A stretch of DNA of 64,000 bases from Saprospiraceae bacterium (lineage in GTDB: Bacteria > Bacteroidota > Bacteroidia > Chitinophagales > Saprospiraceae). Shown piece by piece: positions 51,922 through 61,645 of the stretch (position 1 is the first letter of the stretch; each line of letters starts with the position of its first letter). Below the pieces are notes generated by a model. That model did not search any database. It saw only the letters and a list, made by a program, of their open reading frames with translations, and was not told where the DNA came from. The translations under genes and the position numbers were made by a program. The stretch is taken from positions 114,387 through 178,386 of the forward strand of contig JAGQWX010000004.1 of assembly GCA_020436935.1 (NCBI GenBank), written 5' to 3'.

Positions 51922-53661
51922 ATGCGTCAACATATCGATCATAAATTCGCCCAACTTTCACAGGATCTGAGTCACACCATGGGTAAGCTGGAAGAACTTA
52001 CCCACAAAGTGCGGCATGAAGAAATGCAGAAGACGGTACATACCATTCTGATGCAGTTGGAGGCGCCATTTACTTTTGTCATTGTTGGCGAAGTTAAAGC
52101 AGGAAAGAGCAGCTTCATCAATGCATTGCTCGAAAGCGAACAAGATATCTGCAAGGTGGCACCAAATCCAATGACAGATACGATACAACTGATTGTATAC
52201 GGCGAAGAAGAGTCTGTGGTGCATCTTTCAGATCATGTTAAAAGGATTTCGGCCCCATTTCCTATTCTGAAAGATATAGCTATTGTAGATACTCCTGGCA
52301 CCAATACCATTGTAGCTCATCACCAGGAGATTACAGAACAATTCATACCCTATTCAGATCTGATTGTCTTTGTTTTTGAAGCCAAAAATCCTTACAGACA
52401 ATCTGCCTGGGAGTTTTTTGACTACATCAACAAAGAGTGGCAAAGGAAGATCATTTTTGTGCTCCAGCAAAAAGATTTAATGAATGAAGAGGACCTGGCG
52501 ATCAACAAGCAAGGTGTTTATGACCATGCCCTGAAGAAGGGCGTTGAAAATCCAAAAGTTTTTGCAGTTTCTGCTAAGCTTGAAAAAGAAGGTTTTATTG
52601 AGATATCAGGTTATAAAGCTTTAAGGCAATATATTGGGGACAACATCACCAATGGAAAAGCTCCCTATCTCAAGATTGCCAATTCCATCCACACGGCTCA
52701 ACGCATCGTTGAAACCATCAGAAAGAGCGTCGATCTCAGGAGAAAACAGTTTGAACTTGATCTGGCTTTCAGAAATGAGATCAAGGAAAGTTTAGACGAA
52801 CAAGAACTGAAAACCAAAAAACAAGTGGCACAATTGGTAGAGAATCTTGCGGCCACTTATGACAAGATTACAGATAAAAAATTTGAAGAACTGGAGAATG
52901 GTCTTTCATTCCTGACGGTATTCAAAAGAGCTTTTTCTTCTATATTCAACAATGACTCCAACCTTAAAGAATGGCTTGCTGCCCATGCGAAGGACTTTGA
53001 GCTGCAACTCAATACATCATTGAGAGACAAATTGCAAAGTGGCATCATTGACGTAGCCGATAATATCCAGATGATGGGTAAATTGGTGGATGCAAAAATC
53101 AAAACCAGCACTACTGTGTTAACAGGCAGCGATGAAATTTTTGCGGACATAGCTGAGCGCCGGGCCAATGTACTCAAAGACCTGCAGACTAGCTTCCATC
53201 AATTCATGAGCAAGTCTGAGAATTTTTATGATGAAACCATACTCAAAGAGACTTCCAAAATGGCTCCCAATTTGGCAGCCGGAGGAGGGTTGGCAATCAT
53301 TGGTGTCATCCTTACAGCAGTGGTCAATTCTTCAGTTGTAGATATTTCAGGAGGGATAATAACCACCATCGGTTTACTATTTGCCGGTGTTTCCCTGGGA
53401 CTCAACAGAAGAAAAATATTGAATAAGTACAAACAGGAAATTGAAAAAGGCAGGACTCATCTTGAGGAAGAAATCACCTTCAAATTGACGGAGTATGCTC
53501 ACAAAATCAAAGAAAGAATTGATAGCAATTTTGTTTCCTTTGACCATCATCTCAGAAACGAAGGTCAAACCATTACTGAGATGGATGCCATGCAAATCGA
53601 TATCATTGACCGACTTCAGGCAGGAAAAGATCAAATTGAAGATATTCTGGGCCAGGCCTGA
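51922..53661 (+). CDS. Bacterial dynamin-like GTPase with paired transmembrane segments
   Basis: The 579-residue protein has a dynamin-type GTPase domain (about 50-250): P-loop GEVKAGKSS at 56-64 with K62 and S63, switch region PMTDT near 83, G3 DTPG at 123-126, and G4 QQKD at 182-185. A long helical stalk (about 250-435) precedes two closely spaced hydrophobic segments at about 455-495 (GGGLAIIGVILTAVV, GGIITTIGLLFAGVSLGL), then a coiled-coil tail. This layout matches bacterial dynamin-like proteins that remodel or tether the inner membrane. It is a single gene; many bacterial members come in pairs, and no second copy is nearby. Confidence 0.88.
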   Translation: MRQHIDHKFAQLSQDLSHTMGKLEELTHKVRHEEMQKTVHTILMQLEAPFTFVIVGEVKAGKSSFINALLESEQDICKVAPNPMTDTIQLIVYGEEESVVHLSDHVKRISAPFPILKDIAIVDTPGTNTIVAHHQEITEQFIPYSDLIVFVFEAKNPYRQSAWEFFDYINKEWQRKIIFVLQQKDLMNEEDLAINKQGVYDHALKKGVENPKVFAVSAKLEKEGFIEISGYKALRQYIGDNITNGKAPYLKIANSIHTAQRIVETIRKSVDLRRKQFELDLAFRNEIKESLDEQELKTKKQVAQLVENLAATYDKITDKKFEELENGLSFLTVFKRAFSSIFNNDSNLKEWLAAHAKDFELQLNTSLRDKLQSGIIDVADNIQMMGKLVDAKIKTSTTVLTGSDEIFADIAERRANVLKDLQTSFHQFMSKSENFYDETILKETSKMAPNLAAGGGLAIIGVILTAVVNSSVVDISGGIITTIGLLFAGVSLGLNRRKILNKYKQEIEKGRTHLEEEITFKLTEYAHKIKERIDSNFVSFDHHLRNEGQTITEMDAMQIDIIDRLQAGKDQIEDILGQA

Positions 53662-53716
53662 TACAACTTTTGTATTCAGATATGCGTCTTACTTTTATAC
53701 CATCAAATTCTAAAAA

Positions 53717-54343
53717 ATGAAATTTAAGTTTTTCACCAGCATACTTCTCCTGTTTTTTGCTCTACACATTGGCCATGCTCAATTTGGCTATGGCCTTACC
53801 TTCCAAAATGACTTATACCAGCGATTTACAAATCCGGAAAGTGCTGAAGACGTTTACAGATCTGCTGGAAGTGCCATATTAAACTTTGCCATAGGGCCCA
53901 AAATCTGGGTGGGTGGTAAAAAAGCTTCATTATCTGTAGAAGGACTTGCGGGCATTGGTGTCCTGGGTCTGGCTGTAAAAGATTATAAAGGTATGGGTAC
54001 CTCTTACTTTCCCATCATGGCCAAGCTCAATTTTAATGGCTTAAGCGGATTTGACAAAGAAGGTAAAATGGGTTTCTTCATTGGAGGAGGTGTCCAGTAT
54101 TCAAGGACAGAATTGTATGGCCTTACTTCAAAATACGAAGCTTTGGGCATTGACAGAAGCCTTTTCATGACTTATGTCGCTCAGGCAGGATACGGCTTTG
54201 GAATTAGTGGCTTTGGTGTATCTGGCACTTTGAAATATGGATGGAATCCTGATACAAAAGCAAATTTACTTGCTGTTGGAGTACAATGGGACTTCAATGC
54301 GCCCAAGCTCAAAAAGATTCAGGACAGCTCCTCATCTTTATAG
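53717..54343 (+). CDS. Exported beta-barrel-like protein of unknown function
   Basis: The 208-residue protein has a signal peptide ending HIGHA and about eight amphipathic strands (GLTFQNDLYQRF, ILNFAIGPKIWVGGKKASLSVEGLAGIG, MGFFIGGGVQYSRTELYGL, AVGVQWDFN). The pattern is that of a small porin-like outer-membrane protein. It ends not in the usual aromatic residue but in a Ser-rich tail (QDSSSSL), so insertion by the standard route is uncertain. No family is recognised. It starts 55 bases after the dynamin-like gene. Confidence 0.7.
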   Translation: MKFKFFTSILLLFFALHIGHAQFGYGLTFQNDLYQRFTNPESAEDVYRSAGSAILNFAIGPKIWVGGKKASLSVEGLAGIGVLGLAVKDYKGMGTSYFPIMAKLNFNGLSGFDKEGKMGFFIGGGVQYSRTELYGLTSKYEALGIDRSLFMTYVAQAGYGFGISGFGVSGTLKYGWNPDTKANLLAVGVQWDFNAPKLKKIQDSSSSL

Positions 54344-54401
54344 GATCAATGCTATAATTTTATAAAGAAAAATTAGATTTGCCCTCCAAATTTTTAATCC
54401 A

Positions 54402-54839
54402 ATGATTCAAAGAATACAATCTATATTTTTATTGTTATCAGGCCTTGGCTTTGCAGGTCAGTTTGTCACAGATTTGGCAACCAGTACAAGTCCAATACCA
54501 AATCTAATGGCTGACAATGTTTATGAAGTTCAGGACAGTCCCATTCTTTTGGGCATTACTATACTGGGAATTGTTGTAAGTATTGCTGCAATATTTCTTT
54601 TCAGAAACCGCCCTCTTCAGCAAAAGCTCAGCATATTCTCCTTGATTTTGGGTATTTTTCTTCCTCTAGTAGCTTTTTTACTGATCTATAATGAAAGGAC
54701 TGTCAAGCCGGATTGGGCCGCGATACACGACCAGGCCGGATTATACCTCATGGCCATTCCTGTTATCTGTGGATTTCTGGCATACAGATACATTGGAAAA
54801 GACGATAAGTTGGTAAAATCGATGGACAGGTTGAGATAA
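54402..54839 (+). CDS. DUF4293 family membrane protein
   Basis: The 145-residue protein has four predicted helices (about 7-25, 48-66, 75-95 and 110-130). The N-terminus MIQRIQSIFLLLSGLGFAG is the DUF4293 signature, found almost only in Bacteroidota. Function unknown. It converges with queE, the two stops being only 2 bp apart. Confidence 0.85.
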   Translation: MIQRIQSIFLLLSGLGFAGQFVTDLATSTSPIPNLMADNVYEVQDSPILLGITILGIVVSIAAIFLFRNRPLQQKLSIFSLILGIFLPLVAFLLIYNERTVKPDWAAIHDQAGLYLMAIPVICGFLAYRYIGKDDKLVKSMDRLR

Positions 54840-54841
54840 GA

Positions 54842-55474
54842 TCAGGGTATTCCTGCTTCTTTGTGCATTTGCATGGACAACTTCCACTTTGGATTTTCTT
54901 TGCAGTAATCCACACAGGCTGCAACATTCATCAATTTGTTGATATCGTCTAAAGGCTGAAGATAATAGTGTTTGAATTGTAGAGATTCAAATTGGTCAGG
55001 CACATTTTCCATTTGTGGATAAACCAACTTGAGTTCGTCTCCTGATTTTACCAAAATTTCTGTATCTGCTTTTGGACTTACACACACCCAGTCGATATCT
55101 GCTGCAAGTGGAATTGTTCCATTGGTTTCGATGGCTATCTCAAATCCATAGCTATGAAGTGCATCTATCAATGCTTTGTCAAGTTGAAGAGCCGGTTCAC
55201 CGCCAGTGCAAACTACAAACTTATTGGAGTCTCCTTTAAAAAGACCATTGATTGTGGAAGCCAGTTCGGTAGCTTCATATTTTCCACCAAGTACTCCATC
55301 TGTACCCCAGAAATCTGTATCGCAAAACTTACAAATAGCTGTTGCACGGTCTTTCTCCAATCCACTCCACAGATTACAACCCGCAAACCGGCAAAATACA
55401 GCCGCCCTACCATTATGGTAACCTTCTCCCTGCAGGGTATAAAAGATCTCTTTTACTTTATAAGTTTTTGCCAC
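54842..55474 (-). CDS. queE: 7-carboxy-7-deazaguanine synthase (radical SAM)
   Basis: The 210-residue enzyme makes the 7-deazaguanine ring precursor of queuosine. The iron-sulfur motif is the variant CX14CX2C, C33, C48 and C51, seen in the short QueE class. FYTLQGEGYHNG is the substrate-binding start, CTGGEPALQL a SAM contact, and IETNGT plus VSPK are further conserved. No other queuosine gene lies in the window. It is the last gene of an operon with two HAD phosphatases and an OmpA gene. The start ATG is 2 bp after the HAD-IIIA gene. Confidence 0.95.
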   Translation of the reverse strand: MAKTYKVKEIFYTLQGEGYHNGRAAVFCRFAGCNLWSGLEKDRATAICKFCDTDFWGTDGVLGGKYEATELASTINGLFKGDSNKFVVCTGGEPALQLDKALIDALHSYGFEIAIETNGTIPLAADIDWVCVSPKADTEILVKSGDELKLVYPQMENVPDQFESLQFKHYYLQPLDDINKLMNVAACVDYCKENPKWKLSMQMHKEAGIP

Positions 55475-55476
55475 GC

Positions 55477-56052
55477 TTACTTTTTGCTTTGTGCAGACTG
55501 CAAAAGTAAAGAAAAGGTATACAAATCCTTTACTTTAAGATCAACCAGCTCTGTGGACATCTGATCACCCTTTTCACCAACCAGCACCGTTTTCATGCCT
55601 GCATTTCTGCCAAATTCCATATCTGAACGACTGTCACCCACCATAATGGATTTGTGCAAATCGATCTCAGGAAAATCTCTTTGGGCCTGGAGCGCCATGC
55701 CTATTTGTGGTTTTCTTGTTGAGGATGGGAGACTTGCGAGATCAGGGCTGAAATATATTTCATCAATTTCCACATGCGCATTCCTGGCTTCATGCAAAAA
55801 ATACTCGTGTACAATACGTACATCTTCCTCTGTCATATAACCTTTTCCGACACCCTGCTGATTGGTAACAACGACCATTCGCAAAAAACTGTCCTTTAAA
55901 TTGTAAAGGGCTTCCAGAACTCCCGGAAGAATCTCGAAGTCACGGATGTTTTTGACATATGATCCGGGAATTCTTTGGTTTAAAACTCCATCCCTATCCA
56001 GGAAAAGTGTCCAGGACTGGTCAACATCATATAAGAAGTGAGATTGACCCAT
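55477..56052 (-). CDS. HAD-IIIA family hydrolase (GmhB/HisB-N-like)
   Basis: The 191-residue protein has the HAD DxD motif at the N-terminus (LFLDRDGVLNQ), VVTNQQGVGKGYMTEEDV with motif II threonine, a KP motif (STRKPQIGM) and VGDSRSDMEFGRNAG. The layout is that of D-glycero-D-manno-heptose 1,7-bisphosphate phosphatase. In GmhB a zinc site of three Cys and one His occupies the loop before the KP motif; here the loop is DLASLPSS with no Cys. The zinc-free variants act on other substrates. I moved the start to the ATG at 56052, which leaves a 1-base gap to the gene before it. Confidence 0.85.
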   Translation of the reverse strand: MGQSHFLYDVDQSWTLFLDRDGVLNQRIPGSYVKNIRDFEILPGVLEALYNLKDSFLRMVVVTNQQGVGKGYMTEEDVRIVHEYFLHEARNAHVEIDEIYFSPDLASLPSSTRKPQIGMALQAQRDFPEIDLHKSIMVGDSRSDMEFGRNAGMKTVLVGEKGDQMSTELVDLKVKDLYTFSLLLQSAQSKK

Positions 56053-56053
56053 C

Positions 56054-56710
56054 TTAAACCTCCAACATTGTGGAAATGGTTTTGAAAACAGCAATGGAGT
56101 CCTTTAAAACCAGGTCCGCGTGCAAAATTTCAGATGAATGAACCGTATTGGCAACGCCAATGGTGTATAAACCTGCATTTTTGGCAGCATGAACACCGGA
56201 AACCGAATCCTCAATTGCGATACAATCTTCAGGACGCATTCCAATGGCAGCACAAGCCATGAGATAACATTCCGGATCGGGTTTATGTCTGCTCACATCG
56301 TCTGCTGTTACCACTTCCAGAAAATATTTTCTAATTCCCGTATAATCCAATGATTTTTCGGCCTCATACTTACTGCTCATAGTGGCTACGGCCATAGGCA
56401 GATTGGGGTTTAGATTTTGTAAGCCGTCCTCAACTCCCGCTATGAGCTTTACATTTTTCTGTTCGTGGTGACGATAATAATATCTCTTTTGATCAAGTAT
56501 TTCTTCAGCAGAGTACGTCAATGAAAATCTGGTCGTCAAATCCTTGCAGATATTTACATCAGATACTCCAACGTACTGCATCAGTTCTTCATGGCTCATA
56601 GTGATGCCAAATTCCTGAAACATCTTGAACCATGCACCTATATGAAGATGCTCACTATCTACGAGTGTGCCATCCATATCAAATACAATGGCCTTATATT
56701 TCTTCTTCAA
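56054..56710 (-). CDS. HAD superfamily phosphatase, beta-phosphoglucomutase-like
   Basis: The 218-residue protein has motif I FDMDGTLVDSEHLHIGAWFKMF, motif II in ATMSS, and IEDSVSGVHAAKNAGL as motif IV. The alpha-helical cap is of subclass I. This set is shared by beta-phosphoglucomutases, sugar phosphatases and phosphonoacetaldehyde hydrolases. The glycine after motif II is not diagnostic, so the substrate is unknown. It lies in a tight operon: the OmpA stop is 5 bp upstream of the ATG. Confidence 0.88.
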   Translation of the reverse strand: MKKKYKAIVFDMDGTLVDSEHLHIGAWFKMFQEFGITMSHEELMQYVGVSDVNICKDLTTRFSLTYSAEEILDQKRYYYRHHEQKNVKLIAGVEDGLQNLNPNLPMAVATMSSKYEAEKSLDYTGIRKYFLEVVTADDVSRHKPDPECYLMACAAIGMRPEDCIAIEDSVSGVHAAKNAGLYTIGVANTVHSSEILHADLVLKDSIAVFKTISTMLEV

Positions 56711-56715
56711 ATGAA

Positions 56716-58176
56716 TTACCTTGGAAGCATGATGAACTCTACCCTTCTGTTGAGGGTTCTTCCAGCCTCGGTGTCGTTGCTGGATACCGGTCTGGATTCA
56801 CCATATCCTGCTGAAGACAATCTGGTTCTTGCAATACCTTGAGTAGCCAAATAATCAAGGCAAGCTTTTGCTCTCCTTTCAGAAAGGTCCTGGTTGGCAA
56901 CAGCACTACCTACATTGTCGGTATGACCGCTGATGACCAAATTGTAGTCAGGATATCTGTTCATGATATTGGCAATCTGCTTGAGAATGGTAAACGACTC
57001 GGCTTTTAACGAAGATTTTCCTGTATCAAACTGTACAGCCCTCATCGCAACGTCGAGTGTCTTTTTATCTTCCTGAGTTATTTCAGGACAGCCATTTGCG
57101 GCCACAGTTCCAGGAGTTTTTGGACACCTGTCAATACTGTCATCCAATCCGTCTCCATCGCTGTCAGGACAACCGTTGTAAGCCTTTGGTCCAGGAGCGT
57201 CAGGACATCTGTCTTTTGAATCTTCAACACCGTCACCATCCCGGTCATTGGTCTTGTTGATTTCAGGACAACCGTTATTGGCTGCAATACCTGCAATGTT
57301 TGGACAATTGTCTTTGTCATCCGGAATTCCATCACCATCAGAATCCTTTATAGGACATCCTTTGTTTTCAATAGGACCTGCGACATTTGGACACTCATCA
57401 TCGTTATCAGAGAGTCCATCACCATCAGTATCCGGACAGCCCATCATTGCTTTGACACCTTTCACTTTTGGACATTTATCTTCATAATCAGGAACTCCAT
57501 CTTTATCTGTGTCAGGACAACCATTGAATTCTTTCAGACCTGCGATGTCAGGACACAAGTCCAGCTTGTCAGAGATGCCATCTCCATCGCTGTCCTTTTC
57601 TTCCATTTCCATTGCTTTATCGTCTTTTTCCTCATCAAACGCCCCCGGGAAAAATTTGAATCCGAGGCCATAATGAAGATTGCTTCTGTCGACAATCAGC
57701 GAATACCTGTATTCTGCCTGAACATTGATGAATGCTCCTGGAGCCACTTTGATGTTCAAACCGAGTCCCAATGGTACTTGTGCATCTATTTCACTGTTTA
57801 AAAATGAAACAGCACCAAGGCCACCTGTTACATATGGGTTTACAGTTTCAAATGGTTTTAGGAAATTGTATTGAGCCTGGACATCAAGGCCAAGCACTTT
57901 CTCATGCAATCCATCATTCAGATTGCTTCCCGCTGCATTGACATTTCCAAATTTAATGGGCACATTCAGGGAAAGTCTGTCATTGATCAGTCTATGGTAT
58001 CCGATTTCAAAGCCATATTGATAGTCCTTTATGGCGTCGATATTGCCACCGTTTTGAGATTGGTAATCCATCAAAAGTGCTTTGAAGGAAATCCCATTTT
58101 TCTGGCCCTGCACTGCCTGGGCGCTTGCAGTTATTGCAATAAAAAATATCAAAATCAGTGGACAGAATTTTCTCAT
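56716..58176 (-). CDS. OmpA family protein with TSP type 3 repeats
   Basis: The 486-residue protein has a signal peptide, an N-terminal eight-strand-like barrel (about 30-185), and a block of thrombospondin type 3 calcium-binding repeats at about 195-370 (SDGDGISDKLDLCPD, DTDKDGVPDYEDKCP, DTDGDGLSDNDDECP and others). The C-terminal OmpA domain (about 375-486) binds peptidoglycan: VISGHTDNVGSAVANQDLSERRAKACLDYL. It tethers the outer membrane to the cell wall. The gene opens an operon with the two HAD phosphatases and queE; its promoter is at 58225-58258. Confidence 0.95.
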   Translation of the reverse strand: MRKFCPLILIFFIAITASAQAVQGQKNGISFKALLMDYQSQNGGNIDAIKDYQYGFEIGYHRLINDRLSLNVPIKFGNVNAAGSNLNDGLHEKVLGLDVQAQYNFLKPFETVNPYVTGGLGAVSFLNSEIDAQVPLGLGLNIKVAPGAFINVQAEYRYSLIVDRSNLHYGLGFKFFPGAFDEEKDDKAMEMEEKDSDGDGISDKLDLCPDIAGLKEFNGCPDTDKDGVPDYEDKCPKVKGVKAMMGCPDTDGDGLSDNDDECPNVAGPIENKGCPIKDSDGDGIPDDKDNCPNIAGIAANNGCPEINKTNDRDGDGVEDSKDRCPDAPGPKAYNGCPDSDGDGLDDSIDRCPKTPGTVAANGCPEITQEDKKTLDVAMRAVQFDTGKSSLKAESFTILKQIANIMNRYPDYNLVISGHTDNVGSAVANQDLSERRAKACLDYLATQGIARTRLSSAGYGESRPVSSNDTEAGRTLNRRVEFIMLPR

Positions 58177-58224
58177 TTCATCAAATGCTTTTCAGGTTTA
58201 GTATAATACACACCTATTTAGGCT

Positions 58225-58258
58225 CAAATATAATATTTTAACTAATACATAAATCAAA
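58225..58258 (-). promoter_or_regulatory. Promoter of the OmpA-HAD-HAD-queE operon
   Basis: On the minus strand TTTG (58258-58255), a 22-bp spacer and TATATTTG (58232-58225) match the Bacteroidota consensus. It lies 49 bases before the ATG. Confidence 0.55.
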
Positions 58259-58428
58259 ATCATAATATGTTTTTATACACAGAACATGCTATGATTTTAA
58301 TTCATTTTTTAGAAAATGCTCTTTCAGTTCATCTGATAGCCAAATGAACTGAAGTACAACATATAAAAATTATACTAATCGGGAAAATATAATCTTCGTG
58401 TGAAAGTGAAAACCGGGGAGGAAGCTGT

Positions 58429-58995
58429 CTATTTTTTCTTTTTTGGAGACACAATGACAATCATCCTTTTTCCTTCCAACTTCGGTAGTTCTTCGGCTGC
58501 ACCAAATTCTTCAAGTTCTTTTAGAAACTTCAGAAGAATAAGTTCTCCCCTGTCCTTAAATACAATAGCTCTACCTCTGAACTGCACATAAGCCTTGACT
58601 TTTGCGCCTTCTTCCAGAAATTTGCGGGCATGATTGGTTTTGAATTCGAAGTCGTGGTCGTCGGTATTCGGACCGAATCTGATTTCTTTAACAACAGTCT
58701 TCTGTGCTTTGGCCTTGATCTCTTTTTCCTTTTTCTTTTTATCGTAGACAAATTTTTTGTAGTCTATGATTTTACAAACAGGTGGATCTGCTTTCGGGCT
58801 GATTTCTACAAGGTCCAATTCTAATTGTTCTGCCCACGTCAGGGCCTGGTTGGTGTAAAATACACCCTGGTCAAGGGTTCTTCCTGCTACTGCACTAATG
58901 TCATCAAAATTGTCCCCTACGAGTCTGATTTTTGGTACTCTTATCTGGTTATTAATTCTGTGTTCTGACTTTTCGTTGTTAATGAATTTGTTCAA
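58429..58995 (-). CDS. infC: Translation initiation factor IF-3
   Basis: The 188-residue factor binds the 30S subunit and checks start codons. The N-domain has HRINNQIRVPKIRLVGDNFDD and the linker is rich in Lys (KKKEKEIKAKAQK); the C-domain has VKEIRFGPNTDDHDFEFKTNHARKFLEEGAKVKAYVQFRGR, conserved in IF-3. No ATG precedes the conserved region: the start is TTG at 58995 or the ATT four codons later. Rare starts are typical for infC, which represses its own translation by rejecting non-ATG codons. The usual partners rpmI and rplT do not follow. A -7 element lies at 59023-59030. Confidence 0.93.
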   Translation of the reverse strand: MNKFINNEKSEHRINNQIRVPKIRLVGDNFDDISAVAGRTLDQGVFYTNQALTWAEQLELDLVEISPKADPPVCKIIDYKKFVYDKKKKEKEIKAKAQKTVVKEIRFGPNTDDHDFEFKTNHARKFLEEGAKVKAYVQFRGRAIVFKDRGELILLKFLKELEEFGAAEELPKLEGKRMIVIVSPKKKK

Positions 58996-59022
58996 ATGTT
59001 GTTTTTTTAATTAAATAATAGG

Positions 59023-59030
59023 CAAATATA
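59023..59030 (-). promoter_or_regulatory. Candidate -7 element of infC
   Basis: On the minus strand the sequence is TATATTTG, an exact TAnnTTTG. It lies 27 bases before the TTG start and just after the clpC-infC hairpin. It implies that infC has its own promoter. Confidence 0.45.
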
Positions 59031-59044
59031 TACAAGAAATCATG

Positions 59045-59094
59045 TTGTTGTTTCTCCTCATTCCAAAAATTATATGGCTGAAGAGAAACAACAA
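59045..59094 (-). terminator. 12-bp perfect hairpin between clpC and infC
   Basis: TTGTTGTTTCTC (59045-59056) pairs perfectly with GAGAAACAACAA (59083-59094) across a 26-nt loop. On the minus strand it sits just after the clpC stop and before the infC -7 element. No clear T-tract follows, so it is either a 3' end structure of clpC mRNA or a leader element. Confidence 0.55.
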
Positions 59095-59104
59095 ACAATG
59101 TATA

Positions 59105-61645
59105 TTATTTGACTCCTTCTTGTAATTGATCCTGATCAGAAGTGATCTCTATACGGGACTCTTCTTTCACCAGATTGGCGATGAGTTTGACTCCGCTTTC
59201 AGGATTATTGTTGAGGATATATTCTGCGAGCGGATCCTCGATGTATTTTTGAATTGCCCTGTTGAGTGGTCTGGCACCAAACTGCGGATCATAACCTTTA
59301 TCGGCTACAAATTCTTTAGCTTCTGGCGTGAGCTCAATGGTCAGATTGAGTCCATGTAATCTCTTGTATAAATCACTCAACGAGATGTCAATGATTTTGA
59401 AGATATGGTCTTTATCCAGACTGTTGAAGATGATCACATCGTCAATTCTGTTGAGGAATTCTGGAGAGAAGGTCTTTTTCAAGGCATTCTGTATAACAGA
59501 CTTATTGTGCTCTTCGCTGTTTTCCTGTCTGGCTGAAGTATTGAAACCAACACCCATTCCAAAATCCTTGAGTTGTCTCACTCCAATATTACTGGTCATG
59601 ATGATGATGGTATTTTTGAAATCTACCTTTCTGCCCAATCCATCTGTCAGCTGACCATCGTCCAATACCTGGAGCAATACGTTGAAAATATCAGGGTGAG
59701 CTTTTTCTATCTCATCCAACAAGATCACGCAATAAGGCTTTCTTCTCACTTTTTCCGTAAGCTGGCCACCTTCTTCATATCCTACATAACCGGGAGGCGC
59801 TCCAATCAATCTCGAGATAGAGAATTTTTCCATGTACTCACTCATGTCAATTCTGATCAGTGAATCTTCTGTTTCAAAAAGATATCTCGCTAATGCTTTC
59901 GCCAATTCTGTTTTTCCCACGCCTGTTGGTCCAAGGAAGATAAAAGATCCAATTGGCTTGGATGGGTCTTTCAAACCCACTCTGTTTCTCTGAATTGCTT
60001 TCGCAATTTTAAGAATGGCATCGTCCTGACCGATGATCTCCTTTTTGATGTCGTCTCCCATGTGGACAAGCTTTCTGCTTTCTGACTGGGCTACTTTCAT
60101 CACAGGAATACCTGTCATCATAGAAACTACTTCCGCAATTTCTTCTTCTCCAACAGGATATCTTTTGGTCTTACTTTCCTGCTCCCATTCGTCTTTGGCC
60201 TGCTCAAGTCTCTTCAGCAGCTTAGACTCGTTGTCTCTCAAATCTGCAGCCTTTTCGTACTGCTGATTCTTCACTGCGAGTGTCTTTTGTTCTCTGACCT
60301 CTTCGATTTGGGCCTCCAGATCTTCAATGTATTTTGGAACGTGGATGTTTTTCAGGTGGGTACGTGCTCCTACCTCATCCAGAACATCAATTGCCTTATC
60401 TGGCAGGAACCTGTCTGTAATGTAGCGCTCACTGAGTTTTACACATGCTTCAATGGCATCGTCTGTGTAATCCACGTTGTGGAACTCTTCATATTTTGAC
60501 TTGATGTTGCGCAAAATGTGAATGGTATCTTCAATTGAAGGTGGCTCGACCATGACTTTTTGGAATCTTCTGTCAAGCGCCCCATCCTTTTCAATGTATT
60601 GTCTGTATTCATCAAGCGTAGATGCTCCAATGCATTGCAATTCTCCTCTGGCCAATGCTGGCTTGAATATATTGCTTGCATCCAGTGAACCTGTTGCACC
60701 GCCGGCTCCTACAATGGTGTGAATCTCGTCAATGAAAAGAATGACATCTTTTGCCTTTTCAAGCTCATTCATGATGGCTTTCATTCTTTCCTCAAACTGA
60801 CCTCTGTATTTGGTTCCGGCAACCAATGCCGCAAGATCCAGCATCACTACCCTCTTGTTGAACAAAGTCCTGCTGACCTTCTTCTGTAAAATTCTGAGTG
60901 CAAGGCCTTCAACAATGGCTGTCTTACCAACACCTGGTTCGCCAATCAAAATAGGATTGTTCTTCTTCCTTCTGGAAAGTATCTGAGAAACCCTTTCAAT
61001 CTCTGTTTCTCTTCCTATAATTGGATCTAACTTGCCATCTTCAGCGAGCTTTGAAACGTCTCTACCGAAGTTGTCCAAAACCGGTGTCCTTGACTTCGTA
61101 TTTCTTTTCTGACCTGAGAACGAATCTCCAAGGTCTTCATCCATTGGCGATTCTGAATCAGATGGTGCCTGATCGAAGAACTCATCCACCCCGGGATCAT
61201 TTTCCTGGCGTATGTATTCCAACTCAGACCTGAATGTGTCGTAATCCAAATCAAATTCATCACTCAGAATTTCTGAAGTGGTGTCTTTGTATTTAAGAAT
61301 TGAAAGCATAAGATGTTCTGTGTGAACCTCTTCATTTTTGTACACTTTTGCTTCCAAAAAAGTTACTTTAAGTACTTTCTGAGCATGTTGATTCAAAGGA
61401 ATATTGTCAATGTTGTACTTTTCTTCAGCAACGACATTGCTGGGTTCCATTTCAGCCACACGTTCTTTGATACCATCTACATCGATCTGCAATGATTCAA
61501 GTACTTTATGAGTAATGCTGTTTTTATCTTCAAGAATACTGTACAAAAAATGCTCTGTACCAATAGCCGTTTTGCCTTGTTTTAGTGCATGCTCGCGGCT
61601 TTGTTTAATAATCTTCTTAACCTCGGGTGAAAATTTCCTGTCCAT
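59105..61645 (-). CDS. clpC: ATP-dependent Clp protease ATP-binding subunit ClpC
   Basis: The 846-residue AAA+ unfoldase feeds proteins to ClpP. A Clp_N double repeat occupies 1-145. The first AAA module has Walker [14 protein letters not shown] and Walker [15 protein letters not shown] segment (about 440-480, [22 protein letters not shown]) marks ClpC rather than ClpA or ClpB. The second module has [15 protein letters not shown] and [15 protein letters not shown]. The ClpP-binding GF-type loop is likely in the second module (between [11 protein letters not shown] and the sensor). The length matches ClpC. It lies upstream of infC; adaptor genes such as mecA are not near. Confidence 0.97.
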   Translation of the reverse strand: MDRKFSPEVKKIIKQSREHALKQGKTAIGTEHFLYSILEDKNSITHKVLESLQIDVDGIKERVAEMEPSNVVAEEKYNIDNIPLNQHAQKVLKVTFLEAKVYKNEEVHTEHLMLSILKYKDTTSEILSDEFDLDYDTFRSELEYIRQENDPGVDEFFDQAPSDSESPMDEDLGDSFSGQKRNTKSRTPVLDNFGRDVSKLAEDGKLDPIIGRETEIERVSQILSRRKKNNPILIGEPGVGKTAIVEGLALRILQKKVSRTLFNKRVVMLDLAALVAGTKYRGQFEERMKAIMNELEKAKDVILFIDEIHTIVGAGGATGSLDASNIFKPALARGELQCIGASTLDEYRQYIEKDGALDRRFQKVMVEPPSIEDTIHILRNIKSKYEEFHNVDYTDDAIEACVKLSERYITDRFLPDKAIDVLDEVGARTHLKNIHVPKYIEDLEAQIEEVREQKTLAVKNQQYEKAADLRDNESKLLKRLEQAKDEWEQESKTKRYPVGEEEIAEVVSMMTGIPVMKVAQSESRKLVHMGDDIKKEIIGQDDAILKIAKAIQRNRVGLKDPSKPIGSFIFLGPTGVGKTELAKALARYLFETEDSLIRIDMSEYMEKFSISRLIGAPPGYVGYEEGGQLTEKVRRKPYCVILLDEIEKAHPDIFNVLLQVLDDGQLTDGLGRKVDFKNTIIIMTSNIGVRQLKDFGMGVGFNTSARQENSEEHNKSVIQNALKKTFSPEFLNRIDDVIIFNSLDKDHIFKIIDISLSDLYKRLHGLNLTIELTPEAKEFVADKGYDPQFGARPLNRAIQKYIEDPLAEYILNNNPESGVKLIANLVKEESRIEITSDQDQLQEGVK

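Noticed and set aside
57061..57597. Tandem DNA repeat in the OmpA gene
   Set aside because: The protein repeats are TSP3 units known in the family, and the DNA copies have diverged, so there is no recent expansion to report.
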